Assembly: GCF_001949145.1 (NCBI RefSeq)
Contig: NW_019091372.1
Span: forward strand, 428,359 to 478,627
Direction: 5' to 3'
Length of the DNA stretch: 50,269 nt
Source of the DNA: Acanthaster planci
Taxonomy: Eukaryota > Echinodermata > Asteroidea > Valvatida > Acanthasteridae
The notes under the pieces are model-generated. The model did not search any database and was not told the origin of the DNA. It saw nothing but the letters and a program-made list of their open reading frames with translations. Shown here piece after piece: positions 9,569 to 23,600 of this stretch. Both the position numbers and the translations under genes were made by a program. Numbering within the stretch: the stretch's first letter is position 1; each line of letters begins with the position of its first letter.

Positions 9569-10874
9569 TACGTCTACTGCAAAAACACTAACTCTAACAT
9601 CATCCTGTCGGTTGCAAACAATGACTTGGATGAAAATCTTGGTAGAATTTTGGTCAGAAAAGTGGATTAGAGAATTTAGTCGTTCTTAACAACCGCCTAG
9701 TTTTTAAATATCACTTAAAAATGTCACTTTAAATATCACCAATTCGACGATTATACCATTAACTGCCAGCAAATTAAAGAAAACAAGTAAGTTTTGAAAC
9801 ATTGGAGTAGTTGATTGAAGTAGTTGATCAAACGCTGGTAAATATACGTGTTCATTTCACTCGAGATGAAGACTGTTCCTGCCGGTACAGCGACGCACTG
9901 GTCCTCATGAGGAAAGACCTTCGTGATCCGGTATGGCCAAGCACAGAACGGGATGCGTACCAGTGAGAGTTCTCATTATCGACTATTCCAACAACGGAGG
10001 AATTGGAGCTGTTCGGAAGTTTGTAGACGGGGTTAAATAAACGCTGCCAGCGTCAATTTGTTTGGATGGGGGAAAACGATTTTACAAGATTTCTCGCCTT
10101 TTATCATCCCAGAAATACTTAGCATCTTGCCAACTTCTTAAATATCTATTCACTTTAACCAAGCTTAACCATTATATAGGATGTGTATAAGGATTTTCAG
10201 TAATTTTTAAACATGAAAACAGACGCACAAGTTTTAGAGGCATATCCCTAGTCTGTATAGGTGATATTTACTCAGATATTAACATCTCTCATTATTTATT
10301 AATGAGAAATTTTAAATAATATCAGAATATTAATAATAACATTAATGACATCGTCCCATCAACTATGTTGTTCAACCCTCTCATTTATTGACATAGCCTC
10401 AAGTTACATTAATCTCTTTCACATGATATCTTTCCCTGCTTGTAATTGCTACATACATGTACACTTGCAGCCACGCATTGTAAACTCAAGTGCACTACGT
10501 CCCTGGGGGGTGTGGTAAAATGTTTCATTCGTGCGTAATTCATGAACCGGCTCATCAAGCGCGTCATATGCGCAATTCGAAGTGTCACTTGGAATGCAGT
10601 AACAACACTGCGGGAAATGAAGCGCTGATAGTTATACCCCAGTCCAATTCACAACCGGTTGGGAAGCTGCCGCGGGATAGGCCATCCAAGATCGAAGCAG
10701 CTGATGAATAGTGTTAAAGGGCAGTTTCACATTTGTGAAGTTACTGTAAACTTTATAGCAATATCCATTCGCAGATAAGTGAAGGACACACTGCATGGGC
10801 CAATCATAATCGTTTCGTTGGTGTGTATTGCAGGTGCATAATGTTGGCTCAGTATCACCATTTAGTTCAGTGCT
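9569..10874. other. non-coding stretch, AT-rich
   Basis: Nothing supported. Around 10260-10350 the sequence is very AT-rich with repeated ATTAAT-type motifs. No exons or RNA genes seen. Confidence 0.4.
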
Positions 10875-10933
10875 TTAACCTTAACAGTCCTCAATCCTTC
10901 ACCTGTTGGAGGAGTAAGGACTGTTAGGGTTAA
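10875..10933. repeat. short hairpin with 17-bp arms
   Basis: Arms 10875-10891 (TTAACCTTAACAGTCCT) and 10917-10933 (AGGACTGTTAGGGTTAA) pair at 16 of 17 positions around a 25-base loop. It could be a small foldback relic or a transcribed hairpin. The stem is short for a microRNA precursor. Confidence 0.5.
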
Positions 10934-11788
10934 CGTCCTTAGTAAATTGACACAAGAGGCAAGTTACTTCGCCCACGCCCGCGCGGTTTCTAAGAGGTTA
11001 ATAGTCGAAAACAGCTGCCAGGGAGATTTTCATTTAGGCCTACATTTAACCAGGGGACTACATTTTATCAGAAGCTAGTCAATTCACACTGAGAGGAAAA
11101 TAGATCGGCATATCGGTGGTTGGCTGTGGGAAGGCTCTGAGGTGACTGTGACAAGTACAAAGCCTACACAAGTAGGTATATAACCCACTGGGTGCCCCTG
11201 AAGTGGGATCTAAACCAGGAATAGTAGGGCACAGCAGAAGATCAGAGCTCCCCAATGCCTACCGGAGCACCTTTTAACAAGCCAGGAGTTGGCGAGAGAG
11301 CCGAGAACAGCAGACGCATCAGTTAGTGCCTCTCAGAACTTCCTGAACAGGGAGAAACAATCATTAGGATTATATCTGCGCACCTGTGTCATGTGGCTGC
11401 CGGTCCCGTCATCATAACAAGTATAACGGTATTTTTTTTTCCAGTGTGCATTACATGAGGGCTTGGCGTGCCCTGCCTCAGTAATTTCACATTTACCGTC
11501 TCTAGATCCCATCGGGACTGGAGTGATAAAAAGGACTTCCAGCACTCTCACAGCTAATAATTAGAAGCTTGAAGGCTGCCCTAACGTAAAATAAAAAAAA
11601 AAAAACTAGCCAGTTGCTTGCAGACCGAGAGGGGTTAGAAATAGCGAAATAGCTAGTTGTCAGTTCTTTTAAAGGTCCTAATTGAGTGTCCAGATGGGCA
11701 GTAACAGCTTTAGAATATCAAATAGGTGGGCCTGTTATTGCGCAGAAAACCCCCATAATACGTTGGCTCTTACCACGCGGAATGTTTA
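10934..11788. other. non-coding stretch, nothing recognised
   Basis: No supported gene or repeat. A poly-A run lies near 11592-11604. Confidence 0.4.
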
Positions 11789-11963
11789 TTACGGGCGTTT
11801 CACAAAAGTGCGCCTCCAAGAGTTGACAACGCACTGGCCTATCATAGTGCGCGAAATCTGTCGACCCAATGCGCGTTCGGAAAGTGTTGACAGGTTTCGC
11901 GCGTTGTGATTGGCCAACGCGTTGCAAACTCTTGGACGCGCAATATTGTGAATCACCCGAATT
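11789..11963. mobile_element. near-palindromic MITE, family 2 copy A
   Basis: The whole 175-bp segment folds on itself. The left arm (TTCACAA...GCGCCTCCAAGAGTT...GCGCGAAATCTGTCG) matches the reverse complement of the right arm (CGACAGG-type motif, GCGCGTTGTGATTGGCC, AACTCTTGGACGCG, TTGTGAATCACCC). A second copy is at 26731-26906. Complete palindromy, small size and lack of coding potential mark it as a foldback/MITE. Confidence 0.8.
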
Positions 11964-14900
11964 GGACAGAATGGATACGGGAGGGCGGTGAAAATGTTGC
12001 ATCGAGCAGACCAAAACTGCTAACTGTGAAGACGCATGGGTATTTAACTTAGGAGAATAGAGCTGGGGGTGGATTTGCTCATCTTCATTTGGGCCTGCCA
12101 AAGTTTACAGGCGACTTGGCTGGGTGTCGATTTTCACGGTTTCTGTCGATGGCTGCTAGGATCAGACGGTAGGCTCTGTTTATGAATAATTCAATTCTCA
12201 TATTTTATTCATTGGCCGGAAAACTTCAGCACAGGCACGCGCTATATCGATCCAGGAACACGGCGAAATATTGTCCGACAAAGGTCTGCCCTTTCGCAAA
12301 CATTGGTTCACGCCGTCCTATGTGCTCTCAAACTACTCAGTTAAAATCTACTTTCATTAACAGATTTCCTCTAACTACGACCTTAAATTTTATTATTCAT
12401 TAGCCTTAACCCACTAGCCGTGTGGTAAAGATTATCTTAGAATTGGGTTGGAATTGGACAGATCACTTTTTTAGGGGAATGTTTTGACTATGCAGAGAGA
12501 GACGTCACGTTCAAATTCCGGAGAATTTAACCAAAAGTTTGATAAAAAAGGGGTAGCTTCCATGCCTCGAGGTGGGGTCAAAGACGCATCAAAGGGCTGG
12601 ATATTTGCAGATGCCAACAGATCCTCGTGTGAGAGATTAATACGCAAAGATGATCGCGATAGGATCAGTTCGTGTACTGTACATCGCGCATCGTGCTACA
12701 TTCAATATTGAAGTAAACGCCCGCGCGCCCTAAGAAAGGACAGGGATGAAAAAATGGACAGATCATGTGATTCCGAGTCATGTCGTGGTGAAGACAGTTT
12801 GAACCCTTTCTAAATAATCTTGACTCAAGACGAAGAAATAGTGCAACATTTCCAATTTCTCTTGGAGGAGATAAAAACTTCCATTTTGTTGATGAACCGT
12901 GTAGAGTTTCCCCTTCATCATCTGCCCAAAACCATTAGTTAGGGCTCTTAAATCTTGGTGCTGCTTTTTCGTTTATCGAACAGAGCAAACGAGCTCCGTC
13001 TGCGGTAAATTACGAGAATAAAAGAAATAAAAAAACGCAGAAAGGAGAAGAAATATTGGGTGAGAGGGATTGCTGCGAACCCTCTAGGGTTACCGGTGTG
13101 CGATCGTTCGGTTGAGCCAGGCGGCCAACTTCCGCTGCCACGGTCCGAAAGACGTCAGTGAGGTTTGGTCAGACGTAAAATCGGACGACGGTTCGGAGCA
13201 AGGTCGAGGAACTAGGAAAATGCCAACAGCAAGGTTGCACAAGTCGGTCCATTTTCTTTACCATTCAGTTAATCATAATAAGGACAAATGCCATTAGAAA
13301 AGGCCCACAGTTTAGAACAACAGACAGAAATTTTGTGGTGAATGAAACCCATAGATCTATGTATCTATACGACCCAATTGGTATTTGAACTAATGCAGTC
13401 GCAGCCAACCACATGATAGTTGATATAAGTTGGGGACATATTTGAAGACCTTTTCACCCTTCAAACTTGTCCGAGGTAGTGATCACTGATCTGTCATGGC
13501 TATACACGTGTATCCTGGAAAATAAGACCCAGCAGAACGGAAATTTGGGCAGGGGAGAGGAAAACATACCACGGATAGTACGTGTAATCCTTCCAAAAGA
13601 CATTGGCAAAGCTTTGCGTACCAGCTGGTGTTGACTTTGCATTAGAAGTCGCAGAGAAATTCTAATTACACCTGCCCGAACCCCCTCTGAAAGTCAGCAA
13701 TTCCCTGAAGTTCTCCACGGCATGGCTCACCGAGTGAAGTACACCTCGCTCATTCCCTGGTGGCCAACGATCAAAATGATGTCCACCCAAGAACGAGAAA
13801 TTCAAACAAAAGATCGTGCTGTCTAAATTTAATTTTCCCTTCAAATCAATCAATGTCGCGGCGTGTACGTACCCCGCGGCAGGAGACGAGGGGACCCCTG
13901 GGGACCAACCGTCCAATGACGCGCCTGTGTGTATTCTATGAAAGATTAAACTGTCCCTGCCCTCCAGATACAGACTTTTCAATCGGAGTCGCCGTCCTTA
14001 CCTCCACCATATTCGCTTTTGCTCCCTCGAATCGACAAATTCAGAATTTGAGGAAGATACGGGTATCGGATGCTCGCGGGAGTGTCCATAGGAAAAGCTA
14101 CAGTTTAACTTTTTTAGGTATGCGGTATCGGTTCAGTGGCTACAAACTCGGATGGCAGGGGGAGTCATATTACGCCACGTGAACGAAAATCGTTCATGAC
14201 TGAGGACATCTTCTTATCCATTCGAATCCATCATGTTTTCTGAATAAATGACCGTTTGCGATTTTAATTAATAGTTATGCTGCTTGATATCTTCGGGGAG
14301 ACTCAGTGTCAGAAACCCAATACTTGTTTTCATTACCCGGTCTAAATGCATCGGACTTCCTGCATATGAAGTACCGCTTTGCCGGTGAAAAGAGGAACGG
14401 ACGTTCGGAATGTTCAATGCCAAACACAATTGCTTACTTTGCGATGACCGTCAGTACGTCCGTTTGCTGTGAATCGAGCATTTACGCGCGTTCAACTGAA
14501 GACCAATCGCGCTTAAATCCCACTCCCTGTCCGCCTCGAGCAGAAGCACACCCCTTACCGGTTGAAGAGAGCCAATCAGGTCGGACACGCTCATTTTGTT
14601 GGTAGCGATGCGATCGTAAAGCGTTCATCTCATAGTCGTTTGTGAACCAGCGAAATGCAGTTCCTACCAAAGGAGCCTGCGTTGCTAAAAAAATTGCCCC
14701 CTCTCCTGGTCCAGCGTGGGGCTCATACGCGCGCGCGTGCAGGCGGTGTGGCTCACTCTGGCTGTTGCGAGTGGGCGACAGCGTCACATGTACCGACAGT
14801 AATCATGGCTGTAGTGGAAATCCGTTCACTTACAGCACACGCACACTCTTTTTTGGAAATTTGAAAATTGAGCAGTCCTGTCATGGTGTCTTCTATAGGG

Positions 14901-17404
14901 AATATTCAAGTGTTCGTGAATCCCTGTGCAAAAAAGTTTCTCTTACGGTCCGCCTTTGTGTGGGCATGCTCACTTCTACGGGCACAAAATCATCACGGAG
15001 GAAATCAAGCTCATTTATTAGCCCAGGAATGATTAACATTTTCTTAACTTTAGTCAGTGCAAATAATGAATGCATATCCGCGTATGTTACTGTCCTCTAC
15101 ATGTCCCCCATGCTCACGTGTATAACACTTGTTCATCACAGCAGATACCTTGGTACAATTAAGACCCTGGAGCAGATCTATTAATGAACATTCAAGGAAC
15201 AATGTTGATTCAAACAGTAAATCGGGAACGGTAAATCAAGGTGACGTCATAAATAATTTTGACAGTAGTTAACGGCAAAGACAACCGGCACAACATCAAA
15301 ACAGTCAAATTCAACTGAAATTAAATCTTTCACGCAGTGGTAAGCAAACTGTGTCGATAAGGCGTAAGACTAAGCTAGGAGCTTTCGATAAATTTCAGAA
15401 CTGCTGAGCAAATTCTCTAAATATCATTGCCTTTTGGGGGATGCCTTAGGCTGAGATCGTTTTCGTGATCTGACCTAAAAATCAATGTGTTCTCTTTTCG
15501 TGCCCTTTGGGAAAACGAACCCATTTTGTCAAAGCGAACCGATTGCGGCTTCTATGGATTACAGACACGCAGTATTCGCACTCTTGTGTGAAGTTTTCTT
15601 TGAAAGTTGGCATAGGGTATGACATCAAAATGATTGCGTTATGGTAGAGGTTGCATTCTGTTTCAAAAGAAGTGTCTATTCCTAATAAAAATAAAGCAAT
15701 CTCCACAGGTAATGCAGAAAAAATGGCCTACTGTTTGGTGTTCCTTTTCCCAATGTCCTCGCGCAAAACCCTAGAAATAGGGAACATATCAAATGCCAAG
15801 TATGAAAAGTAATCCTATGAACTTCTCTGTACCGACGGGCTGATGTTCTCTGACATCTTAGCACAGAAGCAGACGGGGCCAGACATGTGCAATACAATGT
15901 GGGAACCAGAAGCTAGGAATAGTCCGGAAATTGAAATTTTACACCGAATTGGCGCCAATATACGCTGGCACATGACGTCACCGCGTCTGTGATTGCGCGC
16001 CACTAAAGCTTTGACGGAGGATTAGATGCCGGGTGGATTGTTATGACGATGGCCAAGCATGTAAGATCGTGTTGCTCGGTCCGGTCTTTAAATACCCGGC
16101 ACGCGCCCAGAGGGTCAGAGAAAATATTGCCAAACGCGTTCATTTACCGACGCACTTTTCTTCTCGGAACGTTAATGAGAATCAAGAAACCTACGACGTG
16201 TGAAGTAATGTACAGAGCTACGAATCTGGAATGATTACAAGCCTTACCCTCCACAATAAATCATTGGTTTATCTAAGAAAATGTCTGGATGACTTTGCAG
16301 TCCATGGATTCTTTAGTTTAATAGTGAACCTGCACTCACTCATCCTGTGTAAAGCGGACAGTGGTAAGGTCTCAAACCAACAGTATGACTAATCCTTCGA
16401 CGATGCATCTTAAAAACAGTTTTATGAGGGTGTTCCTTATGTCAAAATTCAGATTTGATTTACGAACAGAATATAAACTGTTGTTATGTACACAGCTATG
16501 GTCCGATAAAAAGTAATAAAGTGGATTTTCTTTGAAGTTAATGACCTCGGAAAGACCAAGATATTGAGTTCTGATTTGTAATCTCCAGAGATTTGATAGC
16601 AAATGACCACCAGAGCATTTCACTGCGTCCAAATTACGAAAAGGCACGTCTAATGTGGTTTCATGCCAAGCAAAACTACCATCCAAACAAACGTATTCCC
16701 GCAGTATTGCACTGGACATTTGTCGACGTCATTTAAACCCATTACATGTGTAGTACCTGCACAAGAGGTTTTCATTGATGAAAGTCGACGTCTTATGACG
16801 TCATATCTTCCATTTTGCGGACAAGCGCGATATGTTATGCATAACATACTTACTTTAGTTTCCATAGACCGAGATTTTACTATCTGAAACATTATACTCC
16901 CCCTCATGAAACAATAAATCGGCAGTGTTTACACAACTTACAGCAAGGCCTTGAATAACTTCATCCTTGAAGTAGTAATGTTTAAGATGATTAAGTTTTG
17001 AGACCAAACACGAGGTGGCGTCGCAAAGATCTGTGATCGTTGTCATAGATAGAAGGGGAAAATGGAGCATCTAAAAGAGGGACAAATATCAACAGGATAA
17101 ATTTCATAAGTTATAACTTACGAGATTAGCCGATAGCCGTTTTCAGCGCTGAACGTTTGTCATGGCGATCTTGATATGAAATCAGGGCTAGAAACCATGT
17201 CGAAGAGTGCGCAATTACGCAAAATACCTTAGCCCGCTCCGATTACACGACCGTGGTTTATCGTTAGTCAGTACCTCCACTTTCATCATAACTCATTGAT
17301 TGAATGAACAATTTAAAGTAATGGGTCATTTTATTAATTTGGGTTCGAAAGTGTGACATTTTTGTGTCCTTGATGAAAATGATATAATTAAAAGTGGCTT
17401 CAGA
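11964..17404. other. 5.4-kb non-coding stretch
   Basis: I found no exon that I can defend. The longest frame (14642-15184, plus strand) begins with GTG, has low-complexity and chance-like composition and no splice context. Scattered CRE-like TGACGTCA octamers occur near 15975 and 16797, and two GTCGACGTC motifs lie about 50 bp apart near 16730-16790. No tRNA or obvious transposon ends were seen. Confidence 0.35.
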
Positions 17405-17672
17405 CTATGTGTGATGCGATCTGCGCAAACTCTTCACATGGTGAGCTTTGTCATTTCGGTGCATATAAACTTCAAATCAATATGGACACGCTCTTGTTTT
17501 TCAGGTGTATTCCATTTATGATTCTAGATTGTCTATAACATGAATCTAGGTTGTTTAGAATCATAAATTAAACAGTTTTGAAACAGGACAGTGTCCAGAT
17601 CAATTTGAAGTTGATATGCACCGAAACGACAAAGCTCATGACGTGAAGGGTTTTCGAGGGTCACTTCACATA
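17405..17672. mobile_element. foldback element, about 268 bp
   Basis: The best-matching arms are about 60 bp: 17432-17490 (CTTCAC...GAGCTTTGTCATTTCGG, TGCATATAAACTTCAAATC, GGACAC) and the reverse complement of 17592-17649 (CTTCAC...GAGCTTTGTCGTTTCGG, TGCATATCAACTTCAAATT, GGACAC). Weaker similarity extends to both stated ends. The centre contains a second inverted repeat (ATTTATGATTCTAGAT against TTAGAATCATAAAT), so nearly the whole element is palindromic. Confidence 0.75.
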
Positions 17673-20600
17673 TTTATTTAGCAGGCAACTTGCATTACTT
17701 ATCCGCTCTTGGATATCAAAAAAAGTGCTCTAAACTAATCAAATCTTGGATGTGACAGGGACATGTAAAAAATCGGACCCTAAACTTATAGAATGACCGA
17801 TATGTGAAACAGTATCGGTTGTAAAATCGGTTTAACTTTGATGAGACTGCCACAAGACTGTAAAGTGTCCACATGTATATGATTGACATAAGTATCGTTC
17901 AGGTACCGTACAAACCTTTTGTTGGATAAATATCCCAAGCCAATTCTTTATGCAAAGGCATAACTACCGTGTAGATCTTCACATGTGAGCAAGTTTCGTC
18001 TCCTTATTTGAAATTTCAAGCTGTTATCGTAAGTAGATGTAAAAGGATTTTGGCAGAACTTGGAAAGCGTGAAATGATCAGAACCCTGAAGCTCCTGACC
18101 GACAGAAAACGACTTCCCACAGTCAGTGAGATCGAAAAAAATAATGAAATTTGCTCAAACTTCGAGAGAGTGTCAAGGAAATTACCGTAACCGAATTCGC
18201 TCCGAAAAAAATCAAGGTAACTCGGACGATAACGCTCAAGACCGTCCAGCAGCTACACGGTTGTACAGATGTGTTTCGCGATATAACGACATTCAGTTTA
18301 AAGTGAAGGAATGTGGAATGACTTGAGGCACTGAATGATGTTCCAATTAAGCTTGTTCAAAGTTCAAACAATGAAGGGGCTGTGCATTTACATTTAATTT
18401 ATTTGAATTAACGTCTAGGAGGCCTAACAGTGGGCGTGGCTCTAGATCATTCTTTCGACGCAACGAATAAGATCTGACACATGGAGAATTTCTTGCCATA
18501 TCTTTAGAATTAATTTCCCGTATTCAAGTCGAAAGCAACTGTTTCGTGTGATTTAAAATAACAGCACATATTTGTCAGTTCACGGCCATTTATTGTTTGG
18601 GCACGGACGATGCAACCATTCAAGATGGACGATAAAAATCATCTAAGAAGTGATAAATTGGGTACACACAACCTAATCCGGTTACCAATCTTATTTTTGT
18701 GATGTGGAAAGAACTTTCAAAAGCAGCATTATTTCATAATCGGGACAGTGACGTAACACCAGTCCCCCACACCTCCCAGTTCCTGGAATTAATAGTGTTA
18801 TTGCTGGCCAGTTTTCCGTCGAAAATGAATATTTCCGCAGTGTACTGAACAGCACTCGTCCTCTGAAAGGGTTCCTGTCACCTGATATGCTATTACTCTA
18901 AACGAGAACCTCAACCAAACTCCAAGTGAAGAAACAAGATCTCACGAGATGAGACCAGCCAAGAAATGAGAGTGCCAATTACAATACATCTGGGAAACGC
19001 AGAAATGTTTGCCGCCCATTCGAAGCCATCAATAGAGCGTTTTTGTCTCGGGCAGTGTTGCATACCAAATTAAGCTGCAAAATGTGCGGAAAGAAATCCA
19101 ATGGGTGACATAATTTACTATGTTCATTGAGAATGAGTTGGTTTTTGTTTCTTTGATTTTTGTTATCTGTCAGCCTGGACAGACTTAAGCTGTTCATGTG
19201 GTTTCTGACAATCGTGGGAACCACATTAGTAATGAAATCCAGAGTGCATCGTTTCAATAATTCTAATCCAGCGAGGGGCTGCTCTTGTTTTACGCACACT
19301 GCGACTGGCCTACAGCTAGCAACAAATTCTACACGAGAAACTTTTCAAGAAATACAGAACCTAAATGGAGTGATTGAGAAGATCTCGGTGCAGCAGGGCC
19401 GTTCCAATTTGAAAGTCCAAATATGTTCAACCGGCAGCTGTCCTGAGAGACGGGGGAGAAAACCAACAGTAATTTGTTCCATTGCTCGAAGATAATTGAT
19501 AAGGCTTGTCCATATCAATAAGACGGTTGATTGGCTGTGTGATGTTTGTTTACTCCAGTGATTTGACTATATTCGAGTGTACGTGCCATCAACTATGTCG
19601 GACTTAAACATGTCGCCTCACGCCAAAATGCCCCAAAGCGACACAATCCGAGATATAAATGGAAACTGATCCCCATGATGTAAAATCTTTAGCACTCCAA
19701 TTCCCATCAAAGCATTTAGTTTTTAAGGGGAAAATGATGTCCCGCTTCTGCTGTAGTGAGAATTTTTGGTTCAAAAACGCGATCAGTGTTTTACATGCTG
19801 GTGTTGCCATAGTTCATAGCCGCCAGTCAGAAGTTTGAGGGCAAGATTTTACAACAGTCACAGTGTCGAGAGGGGATTAAACTTGTGAGAAAAACACAAA
19901 TGGAAACAACAGACAGGGGAGGCTAACACGTTTCATTGTCTTTGTCTATTGGCATTTCTTTGTTGAAATTGCTTTCTTTGAAACAAATGAGAGTAAAGCA
20001 TTGAAGAATTGATATTAATAGATGGATTACAAGAATAAAACCATGGTTGTGAAAATCTCCCAATTTTGTTTTGGAGAATTATCCTACAAGAATAGGACAC
20101 CATAAAATCATTCTCTGATTGAAATGATTTTAGATTTCCGTCTTGTTGTCTGGCTATCTGTCTGTTCCGTTCATCAGTGTCTCCATTCGTAACCTCGTCC
20201 CATCTCTTTATTCCCCCTTTTCCTCAAAAAAGAGAAATGATTACTTAACCACGAGAGTATCTGTCTAACCGGATTACTGCGCCATCCGCGGTCGACGCCA
20301 GATAATCGCAGAACTGACGTGTATCCATAATGGATTGAAGAGGAAGCCCCAATCGGACCCACCGAAGGCTGGACAGAATTAGCCGGCACTTTCGAGACAA
20401 GCAGGGAGGCCGGGGGCTGTCCGTGAATAACCATGCAAGGGATGGAGCTTTGTTGATTTTGAAATTTGCTTCATCTGATGGAATCACGCAGGAGATCTAT
20501 GATTTTACTACAAGGGGTTACAGACGCGAGCCTTTTGTGAACTTAAATGTTTCCTGGGTTTTGCGAATTGGCTGTCTAGAGGAAGAATGTACTCTTTAAA

Positions 20601-23600
20601 AAGCCGTGCTCTGTGGAAGAAATCCCTTGTCAACTCAGTTGACCCCTTGAGCAAAAGGATGTTGTCGCCTGGTTCACTTAAAGCAAGGGCAAGCGGTATC
20701 TTAGAATACAGAGGCTTTTTAGAGTTGGGAAATGGCCAAAAATTCAATATCCCGAGCTTTTGAGTAACAAGTTTAAAATAATGCATACCATTATCACCTC
20801 TGTTCAACTTTGATGGGTTCAGCCCTAGCCTGTTTTAGTATCATGACCTTAACCCGTCCAGCTAAACCAGCCCACATTTTCAATTTTACTCATGTTACAG
20901 CGCCGATATCCACGCCAGGAGTCTCTCCATGCACAAGTACCCCCACTGGTGACAAAAAGGAAGGGTGGGACGACACGCCCATTAATAGGCCTACACGATG
21001 CGGCAAAGCCGTTGGAGTAGTGCCAAGTTTGCGTGTTAACCAACGGGTGCTCGTAGTCGGTACAGCGTGCGCGTGTGAACCGACTATTGCTTACGTCATA
21101 CGCGCGCACGCGTTGTGTCGCCTCAAGGGAGATGTTGCTTGGTGAAGATAAGCCCCCTTCCCCTTTGCTCACGCAAAGAGCCCGTGGTACGTTGAAGACC
21201 TTCATCATCACATGAATTCATCCACTCTTTATCTACGGCTCCAATCTGCTCTTCAATAATTCATAAAGATCACCCTTTCATTAGGTGACAGTTTACTTAA
21301 TTGCAAATTGAATTTTATCGTCGGCGATTTTTTTTATAGCTTAAACACGTCTAACTTACTCTTCAAGCGAACCTCCTGTCAAGAAATTGTCAAAGTTTAT
21401 TAAAATGACCGAGTAGATGGCTCTTGATTCAAAATCGACTCACTTGTTTCCACAGATTTTGATAAAGGACAATCTAAAATGATCTGAACTGCCCTCGATA
21501 TACAAAACCTAGTCAGTTAGCTTTGATTGATGATTTTTTTCCTTCAAAGTCCACAGCTTGCGTAAACTCATGAAAGATTTAGGCCTATTTACTTCCGAAC
21601 ATAGACTGCAAAATTCAGATACAGGCACGGTATGTAAATCCGTGAGTATTTACATTGGTTGTAACCGCAACAGAAACCTGCGGATCGTGAAGACAGCCAA
21701 TCTATTAAGAATGGTAATGACACATCGAAGAAATGTCACACCCGAGATTTGTAGAGATTAATACCTCGTAACGCGAGCCCAAACCATCTCGAGATTGTCA
21801 CTATCCCGTCAACGTGGAAAGACCGTTCTTCCCCACTTGAACACTGCCGTGTGAGATTGAGTTTCCGGCCGTTGAAACCGAAACAAAAACAGTGAAGCTA
21901 AGCGAAGCCAAATTATGGTGATATTTAGACGCGGCAAGAAAACGCTTTATAGTAGCAGGTATAATCCAGCCCGCCTGTTTTATGGCCTCAGAGCGTGCCG
22001 CTGAGGCGATCCCAATTCCCGTTTGAGTAGTTTAAAGACCGTTTAAGTTTGCATAACATGAAAAGTGACCGTTCTGCATGTTCTGCCCACAGTAACGTGT
22101 GTCACACACCATTCATGACCACCCTAGTTAATTCTGGCAGCGGTAACGAAGTCTGTTCATGACTTTTTGTTCACATTGCATGCAGTGGTACGCTTTTACT
22201 ATTCTTTAACCAAAGCTTGTAAAACACTTTTTGAAAGTATTGAAATATCCTTGTCGTTTACTTTACCAGAGGAGTGTAATCGAATAGATAAATTAGAAAT
22301 CCGTTTACGGTAACTCATTCCATCAGCTCAATCAAAAGCATTCTTTTATGGGGTTTGTTCAGGATGGACGGAACTGACCAAGCAACCTCAATCGTAATGA
22401 TGACGTCACTTAATACACGCTATGGAGTAATGCTTATTTGAAATAGACTGCCGTTATTCGAATCAAAATGAGAAGACAAGGCACAATCCGCCGACAATAA
22501 AAGTTTGTTATTTTTAATTCAATAAGGGTCATTAAACGGGCTAGATATTTGCGCGCAAGCCACAATTTCCCGCTGATTGGAGATATGCACAATATTCTTT
22601 ATGGCCTTAAATTCGAGTAAATAGGAAGCCGCTGTGATCTTCACCGCCAACTGAATACGAATACGCCACCTGAGATAGTCCCTCAGGGTTAAATGCACGG
22701 AAATGAGGATTCACGACCGTGCGTTCAACAGTAGTTAATAACACCCTCGTTCGTGTCCTCTGAAGAGCTCTCAGTCGAACGCGGGACATCATTTTCCCCG
22801 ATTCCTCCATGGTATAAGCTAGCAGTTAGAAACGGTCGATGCCACTTAGCTTCGTTGTGATTTCTTTACAGAGGATGAAAAGCCGAGGTTCAGAGATTGT
22901 TGAATTGAAGACCTGATTTGTGTCCCACATGCTTCGACGATTTTGGCAGGGACATTGCGGACTGACGAAATTTTTACCTGCCCAGTACTTCACGTACTTC
23001 ACAGAGGAGGGGTTCACTTTATTGCTTGTAATGTCATCTAAACAGGTCATACCAAAAGGGAATTCTGCGGATGTAGTAATTTTTTTATTCACTGCCAAGG
23101 GATGATCCCTACATTAAATCGTTTTAGCCTATTATGTTCACCGTGGGGATGCGCTGCCTATCTCTACACGGGTAATGCATGCCAGGCTTATCCTCTCTGT
23201 GGGTATTATTAGAGTCTTGATCACGGGATGCGGAGGTACGCTGTTTAAAAAATAAAAACCTAAGTCCGAGCAGAAAAAAATGACGTCACTGCAGAATGGA
23301 TGCACAGCACCGTCCTCTGAATGTCTGCCCTACAAGATGAGGAGACACACATTGTGCACTTTAATAGCTAAGACTAAGTAGGAATTATGCCCAACTAAGA
23401 ATATGTACCGACTTTACATCTTGATAAATGCTACTATTAATTTGAAGACATCCCATCTAGGAGGGTCTGGGAGGTGGTGACTGAAGAGAAGATGAGTATG
23501 TATTACAAACCAAACATGAAAACGTACAAGACATCAGTCATTGTGGAAGAGACATAAGGACCAATTCGTAATTAGGACTGAGTAGTTCGAAACCGGGCAT

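Noticed and set aside
9264-9689. 141-codon frame beginning MADTIVSHAS
   Set aside because: Starts inside the left inverted repeat of a MITE and runs through its interior and past its right end; no transposase features.
14642-15184. 180-codon plus-strand frame
   Set aside because: Starts at GTG, shows no domain, has unrelated frames on the opposite strand and no supporting splice or polyadenylation context.
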